NCBI GenBank assembly: GCA_944391215.1
Contig: CALXSR010000015.1
Coordinates: 1 to 64,000, forward strand
Origin: an uncultured Clostridia bacterium
Lineage (GTDB): Bacteria; Bacillota; Dehalobacteriia; UBA4068; CALXSR01
Reading direction: 5' to 3'
DNA: 64,000 nt
Position numbers and translations under genes: made by a program. Below, one piece after another: positions 15,221-25,279 of the stretch. The notes beneath the pieces were generated by a model. That model was not told where the DNA came from, searched no databases, and saw nothing but the letters and a program-made list of their open reading frames with translations. Within the stretch, counting starts at the first letter, position 1. The number at the start of each line of letters is the position of its first letter.

Positions 15221-16442
15221 GCATTATTTCAACGCAATTTCACCACTATGTTAATAGGTCAAATTATTTCTTTATTTGGCAACTCAATTTTACGATTTTC
15301 GCTTTCTCTATTCGTATTAGATCAAACAGAATCTGCCGTTATTTTTGGCGCTATTTTAGCGCTTTCTATGATTCCCACCGTTCTCTTTTCTCCTATCGAT
15401 GGAGCTTTGGCTGATCGATTATCAAGACAAGAAATTATGGTATATTTAGACTCTTTCACAGCAACCCTTATTTTGCTCTTTGGTTTCTTTTTTGCCCATA
15501 GCGGTAGTTTAGCAGCTATTACCTTACTGATGATTGTTTTAGCCCTCATACAAGCATTTTAACAAACATCTGTGCAGACCAATATTCCATTATTGGTAGC
15601 AGAAGAATATTTGCCGGCGGCCAATGGCACAGTTTTGCAAATACAGGCTTTAGCCAATCTTTTGGGGCCAATTTTAGGAGATTTCCTTTCTGGTTATTTG
15701 GGCCTGTTCTCTATTCTGATAGCCAGCAGCGCCTGCTTTTTCGCCTCTGCTGTTATGGAATTGTTTTTATATATTCCTTTTGTACCACAAAGTAAAAACG
15801 CTTCTATTACCCAACAGATAAAGGCAGATTTCGTAACGGCAACTCATTTTTTAATCAAAGAAAATCGGTGTCTTTTCCAGATACTACTTATTATCGCCGG
15901 CATTAATTTATTTCTTTCCGCTTTATTTATTGTTGGTCTACCTTTTTAGTGAAAATTTATTTGGGGCTTTCCTCTCAACTTTATGGGTTTGCCGAAGCCG
16001 CTTTGGGAATTGGTTCTATCATCGGTGGTTCTGCCACCAGCTTTTTTACGTCTAAAGTAAGCTTTCCAAAAGCGTATCTTTTCTTATTTGCTTCTAACAT
16101 CCTTTTATTGCCCATCGTCGTTTCCATTATTTTACAAATACCTTCTCTCATAGCATACGACATCATATTGGTTTGCGTTGTTTTAGCATGGCCTCTGCAG
16201 CCATTTTTAACATTTCTTGCCTAACATTCATGCAGAAACAAACCCCAAACCATTTATTGGGCAAGGTTGCCTCTTTCGTTACGACTGTATACACTTGCGC
16301 TTTGCCTGTAGGACAAGTGATGTATGGCTATTTATTTGATTTGGGAAAAACGATTCCCTGGTTGGTAATACTTTTTAGTTGTATGATCACTCTTCTTTTG
16401 GTAATAGATACCAAAAATGTGTTAAAAAATATTCCTGCCTAA
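15221..16442 (+). pseudogene. MFS multidrug/macrolide-type efflux transporter, interrupted and frameshifted
   Basis: A 12-helix major facilitator of the MefA/drug-efflux type, starting ALFQRNFTTMLIGQIISLFGN. It is broken in four ways. The first six codons are 2 kb upstream (13197-13214). A TAA at 15560-15562 replaces the expected aromatic codon before QTSVQ. One base is missing in the T-run at 15943-15947, and another near 16195. Conceptual repair gives about 410 residues ending NVLKNIPA, including DGALADRLSRQEI after helix 2. The linked tetR and operators suggest a drug-inducible pump in the ancestor. Multiple kinds of lesion argue for real decay rather than sequencing error. Confidence 0.88.
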
Positions 16443-16472
16443 AAAAAAAGCAGGCCTTTGGCCTGCTTTTTT
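16442..16472. terminator. bidirectional intrinsic terminator
   Basis: Stem GCAGGCC (16450-16456) / GGCCTGC (16460-16466) flanked by A9 on the left and T6 on the right. It ends both the MFS remnant and the groESL operon, which converge here. Confidence 0.93.
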
Positions 16473-16487
16473 ATTCTAACTATGGAA

Positions 16488-18122
<1,635 letters not shown>

Positions 18123-18144
18123 CTACAATTTTTAAAAGTTCTTT

Positions 18145-18435
18145 TTAGTCAATAATTGCTAAAATATCTCTTTCTCCACTTAAAATAAGATACTCTTCAT
18201 CGCCTTTTTTCCATTCGGTACCAGCATATTTCGAATAAATTACTTTATCGCCAACTTTCACTTCTAAAGCAGCATAAGTACCATTATCCAAAATACGGCC
18301 GGGACCCACAGCTACGACTTCACCTTCTTGTGGTTTTTCTTTGGCAGTATCCGGCAAAACAATACCGCTTGTCGTTACTTCTTCTTTCGGCATAACTTTA
18401 ATAACAACTCTTTCACCCAACGGTTTGATGTTCAT
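18145..18435 (-). CDS. groES: co-chaperonin GroES (Hsp10)
   Basis: A 96-residue lid of the GroEL chamber: [45 protein letters not shown] with the mobile loop around residues 17-33. The ATG ending at 18435 is chosen because GAGGAGG stands 7 bases before it; a longer upstream frame would run into the CIRCE element. First gene of groESL. Confidence 0.97.
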   Translation of the reverse strand: MNIKPLGERVVIKVMPKEEVTTSGIVLPDTAKEKPQEGEVVAVGPGRILDNGTYAALEVKVGDKVIYSKYAGTEWKKGDEEYLILSGERDILAIID

Positions 18436-18458
18436 TGCGTGACCTCCTCTTTTTATTG

Positions 18459-18485
18459 TTAGCACTCATTGAACGTGAGTGCTAA
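18459..18485. promoter_or_regulatory. CIRCE operator (HrcA binding site)
   Basis: Perfect inverted repeat TTAGCACTC-N9-GAGTGCTAA between the groES start and its promoter. This is the canonical CIRCE element bound by HrcA and released on heat shock. hrcA itself is not in the window. Confidence 0.97.
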
Positions 18486-18500
18486 TAGACTCTATGGATA

Positions 18501-18529
18501 ATAATAGTGGGAATTGGGTATTATTTCAA
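18501..18529 (-). promoter_or_regulatory. groESL promoter
   Basis: On the minus strand TTGAAA (18524-18529) and TATTAT (18501-18506) are 17 bases apart, immediately upstream of CIRCE, as expected for a SigA promoter repressed by HrcA. Confidence 0.8.
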
Positions 18530-18636
18530 GTTTTACTTAATGTCAAATATAGTCAAAATAAAACAAAAATCAATTCATACTCAATTTATCTTCTAGTTAC
18601 TCTATTTTTCTTTTATTTTTATCATTTTTTATTTTT

Positions 18637-19569
18637 TCATGCGTCCGTAAATAAATTCATAGAAAGATATTTTTGGCCGCCGTCCGGAATTATTACTACA
18701 ATTTTTTTACCAGTGTTTTGCTTTTTATCTGCTATTTCTAAAGCAGCCCCAATGGCTGCCCCGGCTGAAATGCCAACCAAAATGCCTTCCGTATCCGCCA
18801 AAAGACGGCAGCAATTTTTGGCTTTTTCATCCGTTATTGGCAAAATTTCATCTAAAAGCTCCCTTTGCAATACGCTAGGAACAAAATTAGCGCCAATGCC
18901 TTGCAAACCATGCGCCCCGGCATACCCTTGGGACAATAAAGGAGAAGAAGCCGGTTCTACCGCTACCACACAAATATCTTTTTTATACTCTTTTAATTTT
19001 TTCGCACAACCCGTAATGGTACCGCCCGTGCCCACGCCAGCCACCAAAAAATCAATTTCTCCGGCAGTATCCTGCCAAATTTCTTCTGCCGTCGAACAAT
19101 AATGGGTTTGCCAGTTCACAGGGTTATCAAACTGTCTTGGCAAAAATACCGACGGTAACTCTTTGGCCAACGCTTCCGCCTTTTGCACAGAACCGTTCAT
19201 CCCATCTTTACCCGGGGTTAAAATAAGTTCCGCTCCGTAGGAAGCCAATAATTGCCTTCTTTCTAAGCTCATCGTTTCTGGCATGGTTAAAATTAAACGA
19301 TATCCTTTCACTTTGGCCGCAATAGCCAAACCGATCCCAGTATTTCCACTTGTAGGTTCAATAATGACCGCACCGGGTTTTAGTTCTCCTGTTTTTTCGG
19401 CTTCCTCTAAAATAGACCAACCAATCCGATCCTTAATACTACCGCCTGGGTTAAAAAACTCTAATTTTAATAATAAATCAGCAACACTGCTTGTTTTTTC
19501 TTGTAAACGTTGCGCATGTAAAATGGGGGTATGCCCAATTAAATCGCGCACGCTTTGTGCTATTCGCAT
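18637..19569 (-). CDS. cysK: cysteine synthase A (O-acetylserine sulfhydrylase)
   Basis: PLP enzyme making cysteine from O-acetylserine and sulfide. The 310 residues include FNPGGSIKDRIG (PLP lysine about 46), PTSGNTGIGLAI, the CysE-tail and substrate loop around residues 70-75, VAGVGTGGTITGCAKKL (phosphate-binding) and a late VGISAGAAIGAAL. It is divergent from cysE, which makes its substrate. The 140-base gap between them must hold both promoters. Confidence 0.95.
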   Translation of the reverse strand: MRIAQSVRDLIGHTPILHAQRLQEKTSSVADLLLKLEFFNPGGSIKDRIGWSILEEAEKTGELKPGAVIIEPTSGNTGIGLAIAAKVKGYRLILTMPETMSLERRQLLASYGAELILTPGKDGMNGSVQKAEALAKELPSVFLPRQFDNPVNWQTHYCSTAEEIWQDTAGEIDFLVAGVGTGGTITGCAKKLKEYKKDICVVAVEPASSPLLSQGYAGAHGLQGIGANFVPSVLQRELLDEILPITDEKAKNCCRLLADTEGILVGISAGAAIGAALEIADKKQNTGKKIVVIIPDGGQKYLSMNLFTDA

Positions 19570-19709
19570 TATTTTAGCTCCTTTCTATTTGCTAAAACAT
19601 GGTATTTAAAATAATTATTTTGACTTTGGTTGCATTTTTCCTAGCTCCATTATACAATAAAATATACATCTTTTATTCCAATTGAGGAAAATTTTAGGGA
19701 GGAAATTTC

Positions 19710-20423
19710 ATGGAATTTTGGAACGATGCCAAATCGATTGCCCAAAGGGACCCGGCCGCAACAGGGCCCTGGCAAGTATTTTGGCTGTATTCCGGCTATC
19801 ATGCCGTTTGTTGGCACCGTTTAGCACATTGGTTTTACCGACATAAATTGCTCTTTATTGCCCGGGCCATTTCACAATTCTCCCGTTTTTTGACCAATAT
19901 TGAAATTCATCCTGGCGCAAAAATTGGCAAAGGTCTTTTTATTGATCATGGTACTGGCGTTGTAATTGGGGAAACTGCCGAAATAGGAGATTATTGCACC
20001 ATTTATCATGGTTGTACCCTGGGCGGCACCGGTAAAGATATCGGCAAAAGGCATCCAACTTTAGGCAATAATGTACTAGTAGGCGCTGGCGCTAAAATAT
20101 TAGGGCCTTTTCAAGTAGGCGATAATTCGCGCATTGGCGCCAATTCCGTTGTACTACAAGAAGTTCCGCCCAATACAACAGTAACCGGCGTGCCAGGCAG
20201 ACAGGTAAAACAAAAAAAAGCACAAACACCTGCTTTCGATCTGGATCAAATTCACTTACCAGACCCCGTTTATCAAGAACTTAAGGAATTGATGGTCAAA
20301 GTGGAAAAAATGACTGCTGACCTAGAAAAAAGCCACCAGGAAGCGGCCAAACAAAAAGCCGAACTAGAGGCCGAGTTACAAGCGAAATTAACCGCGCATA
20401 TTTCCGAAGAAAAAAGACAATAA
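19710..20423 (+). CDS. cysE: serine O-acetyltransferase
   Basis: Makes O-acetylserine from serine and acetyl-CoA, the first step of cysteine synthesis. The N-terminal helical part (FWNDAKSIAQRDPAATGPWQVFWLYSGYHAV) is followed by hexapeptide repeats forming a left-handed beta helix: IEIHPGAKIGKGLFIDHGTGVVIGETAEIGDYCTIYHGCTLGGTGKD ... GAKILGPFQVGDNSRIGANSVV. The catalytic His and Asp lie in FIDHGTG. The last about 50 residues are a Lys/Glu/Ala-rich coiled coil, longer than in many relatives. RBS GGGAGG precedes the ATG. Divergent from cysK. Confidence 0.95.
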   Translation: MEFWNDAKSIAQRDPAATGPWQVFWLYSGYHAVCWHRLAHWFYRHKLLFIARAISQFSRFLTNIEIHPGAKIGKGLFIDHGTGVVIGETAEIGDYCTIYHGCTLGGTGKDIGKRHPTLGNNVLVGAGAKILGPFQVGDNSRIGANSVVLQEVPPNTTVTGVPGRQVKQKKAQTPAFDLDQIHLPDPVYQELKELMVKVEKMTADLEKSHQEAAKQKAELEAELQAKLTAHISEEKRQ

Positions 20424-20498
20424 GCCCATTCATGTATAAAAAATGACGGTCTCCACAAAATGGAATAGAAAACAATTTAATTCAAGGAGGTTATCGTA

Positions 20499-20819
20499 AT
20501 GTCCGTACTTCATTTGCAGCAAAATAATTTTCAAGAAACCATAGCCAATGCCGATAAACCCGTTTTGGTTGACTTTTGGGCCACTTGGTGCGGCCCTTGC
20601 CAAATGTTAGGACCGGTAATAGAACAGATTGCCGAAAAAATGGATGGAGAAGCGATTATTGCCAAAGTAAACGTAGATGAGGAAAAAGCATTGGCCGCTT
20701 CCTTCCGCGTTATGAGTATTCCCACCCTGATTGTTTTTAAGGATGGGCAGGAAAAGGAAAGAATGGTTGGCTTTGTGCCGGAACAACAAGTCATGGATTT
20801 CATAAAAAAATATGAATAA
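20499..20819 (+). CDS. trxA: thioredoxin
   Basis: A 106-residue thiol-disulfide oxidoreductase with the active site WATWCGPCQ (about 27-35), the cis-Pro segment MSIPTLIVFKDGQE and the C-terminal helix. It reduces protein disulfides using thioredoxin reductase, not present in this window. RBS AAGGAGG stands 8 bases before the ATG. It follows cysE by 75 bases, a natural association with sulfur metabolism, and is closed by a strong terminator. Confidence 0.97.
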   Translation: MSVLHLQQNNFQETIANADKPVLVDFWATWCGPCQMLGPVIEQIAEKMDGEAIIAKVNVDEEKALAASFRVMSIPTLIVFKDGQEKERMVGFVPEQQVMDFIKKYE

Positions 20820-20825
20820 CAGCAT

Positions 20826-20853
20826 AAAAAAACCGCCGCACGGCGGTTTTTTT
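20826..20853. terminator. bidirectional intrinsic terminator
   Basis: Stem CCGCCG (20833-20838) / CGGCGG (20841-20846) flanked by A-runs and T8. It ends trxA on the plus strand and the histidine kinase on the minus strand. Confidence 0.93.
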
Positions 20854-20865
20854 TATGGTTAAAAA

Positions 20866-22038
20866 TTAGATAGCCATCATATTTTCTTTCAGCTTGGGAA
20901 AACGGATGATAAAAGAAGTACCTTCGCCTAAAGCGCTTTGGATATCTACCGTACCTTGCATTTGTTTGATTAAGGAAAAGCTGTTATAAACGCCCATTCC
21001 AGTTCCTTTTTCTTTGGTAGTAAAAAAAGGTTTGCCAATTTTGGCCAATGTTTCTTCATCCATGCCTTTTCCGGTATCCGTAACAGTTAAGCAAACCGTA
21101 TCTTCTTCCTCTACTGTTTTTAAAATAATTTGTCCTTCTGTTTCAATTGCTGCCAAAGCATTATTTAACATATTCACTAATATTTGTTTAAAGCGACTAC
21201 CATCCACCATAATGGGTTGCATATTAGCAGCAAAATCCGTTTTGATTTGGATACCGCGGGCCAAAGCCGGGCCAATATAAAGAGGCAGTACCTGATTACA
21301 TAAATCATTGATATCATAAGCCGCCAGATGCATTTCTTTTACCCGGGAAGATTGTAAATACTCCGTTAAAATAGCATTTCCTCGATCCAACTCTGCAAAT
21401 ACTAAAGGTAAGTTCTTTTGCATAAAATCATCATTTTTATATTTTTCCTGCATTAGTTGTAAATAGGCGCGCACAATTTGCATCGGGTTACGAATTTCAT
21501 GAACAACACCCGCTGCAATTTCCCCAATTTGTGATAAATGCAATATCTGCTTGGATTGCTCATGCAATTCCTTTTCCAAACTACGATCCTTTAAACAAAA
21601 ATGAATGCCAATCACTTTTCGCTCTACATCCAAAATTGGTTTCACAATCCGATCAAAGGTATATTCCTTCTCTTTGGTTGGTACAGAAAGATAATAATCT
21701 TCCTGCCCACTTTCATTGATCAAAACCTTTTCAATGACGGCGCAATCAAAAACCTTTTTCAACCAAACATGCGGAAAGTGCAAATTGCGGTAATGCACAC
21801 CACAAATACAAGCCATCGGTAATTGAAAAAATTGCTGTGCTTTTTCACTTACGCCACAAACAATCCCATTTTGATCAAGAATCAACTCCACATGATCGCT
21901 TGCTTGCAAAGTGGCATAATAAAAACGCATAGTATAATCCAACTCTTGCGCCAACTTTTTGGCCTTTTTCGACCAGTCTATTTTTTGCTCTAAGCCACCG
22001 CTATCTTTTTTCATTTCTTTTTCATTATGAATTATCAT
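20866..22038 (-). CDS. PAS-domain sensor histidine kinase (soluble)
   Basis: A 390-residue kinase without a membrane segment. Residues about 45-150 form a PAS-like sensor (VELILDQNGIVCGVSEKAQQFFQ), then a HisKA domain with the phospho-acceptor His in GVVHEIRNPMQIVRAYLQLM (about 185) and a HATPase domain with NMLNNALAAIE (N box), VTDTGKGMDEE (G1), FFTTKEKGTGMGVYNS (F/G2) and SALGEGTSFIIRFP. The architecture resembles the cytosolic PAS kinases of the sporulation phosphorelay (KinA/KinC group). No response regulator is adjacent, so it is an orphan kinase. RBS GGAG precedes the ATG. Confidence 0.9.
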   Translation of the reverse strand: MIIHNEKEMKKDSGGLEQKIDWSKKAKKLAQELDYTMRFYYATLQASDHVELILDQNGIVCGVSEKAQQFFQLPMACICGVHYRNLHFPHVWLKKVFDCAVIEKVLINESGQEDYYLSVPTKEKEYTFDRIVKPILDVERKVIGIHFCLKDRSLEKELHEQSKQILHLSQIGEIAAGVVHEIRNPMQIVRAYLQLMQEKYKNDDFMQKNLPLVFAELDRGNAILTEYLQSSRVKEMHLAAYDINDLCNQVLPLYIGPALARGIQIKTDFAANMQPIMVDGSRFKQILVNMLNNALAAIETEGQIILKTVEEEDTVCLTVTDTGKGMDEETLAKIGKPFFTTKEKGTGMGVYNSFSLIKQMQGTVDIQSALGEGTSFIIRFPKLKENMMAI

Positions 22039-22171
22039 AATATTCTCCGTTATTACCCTATTTGATAAATAACAAATTTAACATCAACTTTCTTTTTCCT
22101 GTTTTTAACAAATAAGAAATTTCCTATTTTATTCGACCGAATTCTAAGAAAAAAGAGCAATTTTTCTATTT

Positions 22172-22741
22172 TTACAAAAGGCCGTCTTCTGTTATAACGC
22201 CGTCCATCGCTATATCTTCGCACCTTACGGGCAATTCTTCTGTAATTTGCATAGCATAAGCCAAACCTATTTTTTGTGTTTCTTTGCGGGTTTGCGACAA
22301 AAAAAGATCATAATAACCACCGCCATATCCTAAACGGTGGTATTTTTTATCGAAAGCAACACCCGGTACTAATATGAAATCGATATCCACTGGTAATACC
22401 ACTTTTTTGTTTACCGGTTCCCAAATTCCATAATGATCCTTTTGCAAGCGATCCCCCTGCTGATAGCGACAAGCATACATAACGCTTTTCTTCTCGTTAT
22501 CACAAACCGGCACCAATACGGTTTTTCCTTGTTGCCATAAATAAGGAAACAAAATAGCAACATCTACTTCTGAGGCAAACGGCAAATAAGCCATAATCAT
22601 CTGCGCCTTTGCCAAAATAGGCATTTGTTTTAAATAATCCACAATTCGCGCACTTTTAAGAGATATGTCCTCAGCAAAAAGACAATTCCTTTTTTGTAAT
22701 ATTTGTTTTCGCAATTCTTGTTTTTTTTGCACAATTTCCAT
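22172..22741 (-). CDS. 5-formyltetrahydrofolate cyclo-ligase
   Basis: Converts 5-formyl-THF to 5,10-methenyl-THF with ATP, returning a stored folate to the one-carbon pool. Visible: KKQELRKQILQKRNCL near the N-terminus, MAYLPFASEVD, and the signature FDKKYHRLGYGGGYYDLFL (about 132-150). I choose the ATG ending at 22741, preceded by GAGG at 7 bases; a short frame upstream ends in an overlapping TGA. The length of 189 residues is typical. Confidence 0.92.
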   Translation of the reverse strand: MEIVQKKQELRKQILQKRNCLFAEDISLKSARIVDYLKQMPILAKAQMIMAYLPFASEVDVAILFPYLWQQGKTVLVPVCDNEKKSVMYACRYQQGDRLQKDHYGIWEPVNKKVVLPVDIDFILVPGVAFDKKYHRLGYGGGYYDLFLSQTRKETQKIGLAYAMQITEELPVRCEDIAMDGVITEDGLL

Positions 22742-22862
22742 CAAATAACCTCATTTTTATTAACGCCCAGTTCCTTCATGCGCTTTGTTTTTTCTAAATC
22801 CAAGCGATATAATAGGTTTTTATTCAAAGAAAAACAGGACCAGGATTCCGATGAGCGGAAAA
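22741..22862 (-). other. possible small membrane-protein remnant before the folate gene
   Basis: On the minus strand one frame reads VRFVKSWIFPLIGILVLFFFE* (stop near 22818) and the next, shifted by one base, reads LNKNLLYRLDLEKTKRMKELG... ending in a TGA that overlaps the folate-gene ATG. Joined by one added T the two give a single-span membrane protein of about 50-60 residues. No canonical start is visible except an internal GTG. It is either a decayed small gene or chance. Low confidence. Confidence 0.3.
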
Positions 22863-23039
22863 ATCCAGCTTTTCACAAATCGCACATAGATAGCAGGCGT
22901 TTTTATTTCATTTTTACTGAATTTTTTTCTTATCTACATATGATTTCCACATAGGATATGCCCCTTTTAATAGTTATTAACAAAGTTATCCACATCATCA
23001 ACAACTGAATTTTTGACAATTTTTCAGCTCTTCCCAAAA
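22863..23039. other. AT-rich intergenic region with DnaA-box-like 9-mers
   Basis: No gene supported. TTATCTACA (22930-22938), TTATTAACA (22973-22981) and a perfect consensus DnaA box TTATCCACA (22986-22994) occur within 65 bases on the plus strand. No dnaA or dnaN gene is present, so this is not the expected chromosomal origin. It could be a secondary DnaA site or chance in AT-rich DNA. Confidence 0.4.
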
Positions 23040-23067
23040 GAATAAAAAGGCTTTCCTTCTTTTTATT
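23040..23067 (-). terminator. intrinsic terminator after tsaD
   Basis: Imperfect stem AAAAAGAAGG / CCTTTTT with loop AAAG on the minus strand, followed by TTTTTATTCTTTT, starting 9 bases beyond the tsaD stop. Confidence 0.65.
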
Positions 23068-23075
23068 TTGCAATT

Positions 23076-24080
23076 TTATTCATACAATTGCAAACCGGGA
23101 CAAGCGTTTAAGGAAAAGTCCGCAAAGTCCTTTTTCTCCCATTTGCGCAAAGCGGCCTGTGCAATCATCACGCCATTATCCGTACAATAAATAGGAGAAG
23201 GCCAAAGAATTTGCAAACCATCTGCGCGTTCTCGCAAACAATTACGCAAACAGGAATTAGCCGCTACGCCGCCAGCCAGAACAATCGTATTGACACCAAA
23301 TAATCGGGCCGCCCGAATCGCTTTTGCACTCAACACATCACAAATCGCCATTTGTACAGAAGCCGCCACATCCTCTACCCGCCAAATTTCCCCTTTTTTC
23401 TCACACTGACGAATAAAGTTTAAAATAGCCGATTTCAAACCGCTAAAACTAAAATCAAAACTATCTGCTTCTAGCCAAGCCCGAGGAAACGTATATTTTT
23501 GTGGATCGCCATTTTGGGCAGCTTTTTGAATTGCCGGTCCTCCCGGATAACCTAACCCAATGGCCCGGGAAATTTTATCAAAGGCCTCTCCTGCCGCATC
23601 ATCTCGGCTTTGCCCCAATAACTGATATCTTCCCGGCGCTTTAGCCAATACGATATCGCTATGACTCCCCGATACAATAAGCGCTAAAAAAGGATACTGT
23701 AAATTTGGATGTTCTATAAAATTAACCAACAAATGTCCTTCCAAATGATGTACTCCAATGATAGGCTTACCAATGGCTTGCGCCAAACCTTTGCCATAAC
23801 TTAATCCTACCAGCAATGCCCCTACCAAACCCGGCCCTTGCGTAACGGCCACTGCATCTAAATCTTGCCAAACAAGCCCCGCTTTTTGCATCGCCTCTTC
23901 TACAGTCGGCGAAATAGCCAGCAAATGTTGCCGACTGGCTATTTCCGGCACCACGCCGCCATATATCTTATGCACATCCACTTGGGAAGCTATGACATTT
24001 GCCAATACCTCCCCTTTATCGGTTATAATACCAGCCGCTGTTTCATCACAACTGCTTTCAATTCCCAAAATAATGGTCAT
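23076..24080 (-). CDS. tsaD: tRNA N6-threonylcarbamoyladenosine transferase TsaD
   Basis: Transfers the threonylcarbamoyl group from the AMP intermediate to A37 of ANN-decoding tRNAs, with TsaB and TsaE. The 334-residue protein starts TIILGIESSCDETAAGI, has the metal-binding GVHHLEGHLLVNF (two His, about 110-116), LIVSGSHSDIV, DDAAGEAFDKISRAIGLGYPGGP and VLAGGVAANSCLR, and a late CTDNGVMIAQAAL. The ATG ending at 24080 is selected because GGAGG lies 5 bases upstream; the longer frame reads into poor-complexity sequence. Last gene of the tsaE-tsaB-rimI-tsaD cluster. Confidence 0.96.
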   Translation of the reverse strand: MTIILGIESSCDETAAGIITDKGEVLANVIASQVDVHKIYGGVVPEIASRQHLLAISPTVEEAMQKAGLVWQDLDAVAVTQGPGLVGALLVGLSYGKGLAQAIGKPIIGVHHLEGHLLVNFIEHPNLQYPFLALIVSGSHSDIVLAKAPGRYQLLGQSRDDAAGEAFDKISRAIGLGYPGGPAIQKAAQNGDPQKYTFPRAWLEADSFDFSFSGLKSAILNFIRQCEKKGEIWRVEDVAASVQMAICDVLSAKAIRAARLFGVNTIVLAGGVAANSCLRNCLRERADGLQILWPSPIYCTDNGVMIAQAALRKWEKKDFADFSLNACPGLQLYE

Positions 24081-24093
24081 AGCCGCCTCCATA

Positions 24094-24579
24094 CTATTTT
24101 TCAATTTCCAACCAATAAATAAAAGCATCCTCATTATTATCATTATAATAATGAGGGCGCACTCCAGCAAATGTAAAACCAAACCTTTTATACAGTCTTT
24201 GGGCTGATATATTACTACGGCGCACTTCCAAAGTCATTCTTTCAATTCGGTTTAAAATAGCCTGCTGTTTTAAATATTCCAATAGCAATTCCCCAAAATG
24301 ACGGCCCCGAAAATTGGGGTGGATGGCAATATTACTAATATGCCCCTCATCCAGAACTTTCCACATGCCCGCATAACCAATTAAATGACTACCATAAAAT
24401 ATCCCCACATAAATAGCCAAGTCATTTTCCGTTAATTCTTTTCGATAAGCCTCTTTACTCCAGGGGCTGGCAAAAGAAAGATTTTCAATTTCCACCATCT
24501 CATCCAAATAAGCTAAAGTTAAGGGACCTAAAGACAAAGCCGGCTCAAAATCTTGTTCCTGTAAAGGTTTATCCGGCAT
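24094..24579 (-). CDS. rimI: ribosomal-protein S18 alanine N-acetyltransferase-like (RimI)
   Basis: GNAT enzyme of 161 residues: VEIENLSFASPWSKEAYRKEL, an AGMWKVLDEGHISNIAIHPNFRGRHFGELLLEYL block containing the acetyl-CoA-binding RxxGxG/H loop (RGRHFG) and RMTLEVRRSNISAQRLYKRFGF. The E-V-R-x-S-N-x-x-A-x-x-L-Y motif is typical of RimI. The gene sits between tsaB and tsaD, overlapping tsaB by 11 bases, as in many Firmicutes. Confidence 0.93.
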   Translation of the reverse strand: MPDKPLQEQDFEPALSLGPLTLAYLDEMVEIENLSFASPWSKEAYRKELTENDLAIYVGIFYGSHLIGYAGMWKVLDEGHISNIAIHPNFRGRHFGELLLEYLKQQAILNRIERMTLEVRRSNISAQRLYKRFGFTFAGVRPHYYNDNNEDAFIYWLEIEK

Positions 24580-25279
24580 GCGATCCCTCCTTACCTTTTG
24601 CCAATAGCCGATTTTCCGCCTCCGATAAACGCAAATAAAATGGTTCGATACTGAAAGAATCCGTCACTTTATGTTCTTGCCAGGCTTGTTCTGCCAAAAC
24701 GGCTACCGCGCTAGCCATAAAAAGACGGCGCGGCGGCGGACTTAATATTGCGCGTTCTCCCAATACTTCCTGTATACAAGAAAAATACGTTATTGTTCCA
24801 TCTCCCATAAATTCAAAAATGGAGCAATCGGGCATTTTACTTAATTCTTCCGCTAGTTTCAACGGTTCTTTGGCACAATAATCCCAAAGCCTTTGCCCAT
24901 TGTGATACAAACAACAATATACTTCATTTTTGCGCGCGTCTAAGATAGGCACTGCAAAATGCGCCTTTTCTGCATTTTGCGCCAAAGCATCTAAAGTAAT
25001 AATCGGAATCAACGGCTTTTGTAAAGCTTGTCCCCAAGCTTTAGCAGTAGCAATCCCAATTCGCAACCCGGTAAAGGAGCCAGGACCCACCGTTAAAGCA
25101 ATGGCATCCATATCCTGCAATTGGCATTCCGCACCTTGCAATAAAGCCTCCAGCATAGGTAAAAACCGCTGAGAATGCGTTTTACCTAAGCAAAAGGAAA
25201 ATTCAGCCAGCAAATTTCCATTTTCTATAATTGCCGCTCCTGATCCTTTTGTAGCGGTATCAATAGCCAAAATTGGCAT
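24569..25279 (-). CDS. tsaB: tRNA threonylcarbamoyladenosine complex protein TsaB
   Basis: Inactive paralogue of TsaD that forms the TsaBDE complex required for t6A in tRNA. The N-terminus LAIDTATKGSGAAIIENGNLLAEFSF and the motif DAIALTVGPGSFTGLRIGIATAKAWGQAL (about 58-86) are diagnostic. At 236 residues it has the usual length. It overlaps tsaE by 20 bases and rimI by 11, so the four genes form one tightly coupled unit. Confidence 0.95.
   Translation of the reverse strand: MPILAIDTATKGSGAAIIENGNLLAEFSFCLGKTHSQRFLPMLEALLQGAECQLQDMDAIALTVGPGSFTGLRIGIATAKAWGQALQKPLIPIITLDALAQNAEKAHFAVPILDARKNEVYCCLYHNGQRLWDYCAKEPLKLAEELSKMPDCSIFEFMGDGTITYFSCIQEVLGERAILSPPPRRLFMASAVAVLAEQAWQEHKVTDSFSIEPFYLRLSEAENRLLAKGKEGSHAG

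Noticed and set aside
18479-19102. Plus-strand open frame of about 207 codons at the cysK end
   Set aside because: It is antisense to the certain cysK gene, overlaps CIRCE and the groESL promoter, and has no RBS.
22930-22994. Chromosomal replication origin
   Set aside because: A small DnaA-box cluster is present but dnaA, dnaN, gyrB, rpmH and a DNA-unwinding repeat array are all absent.
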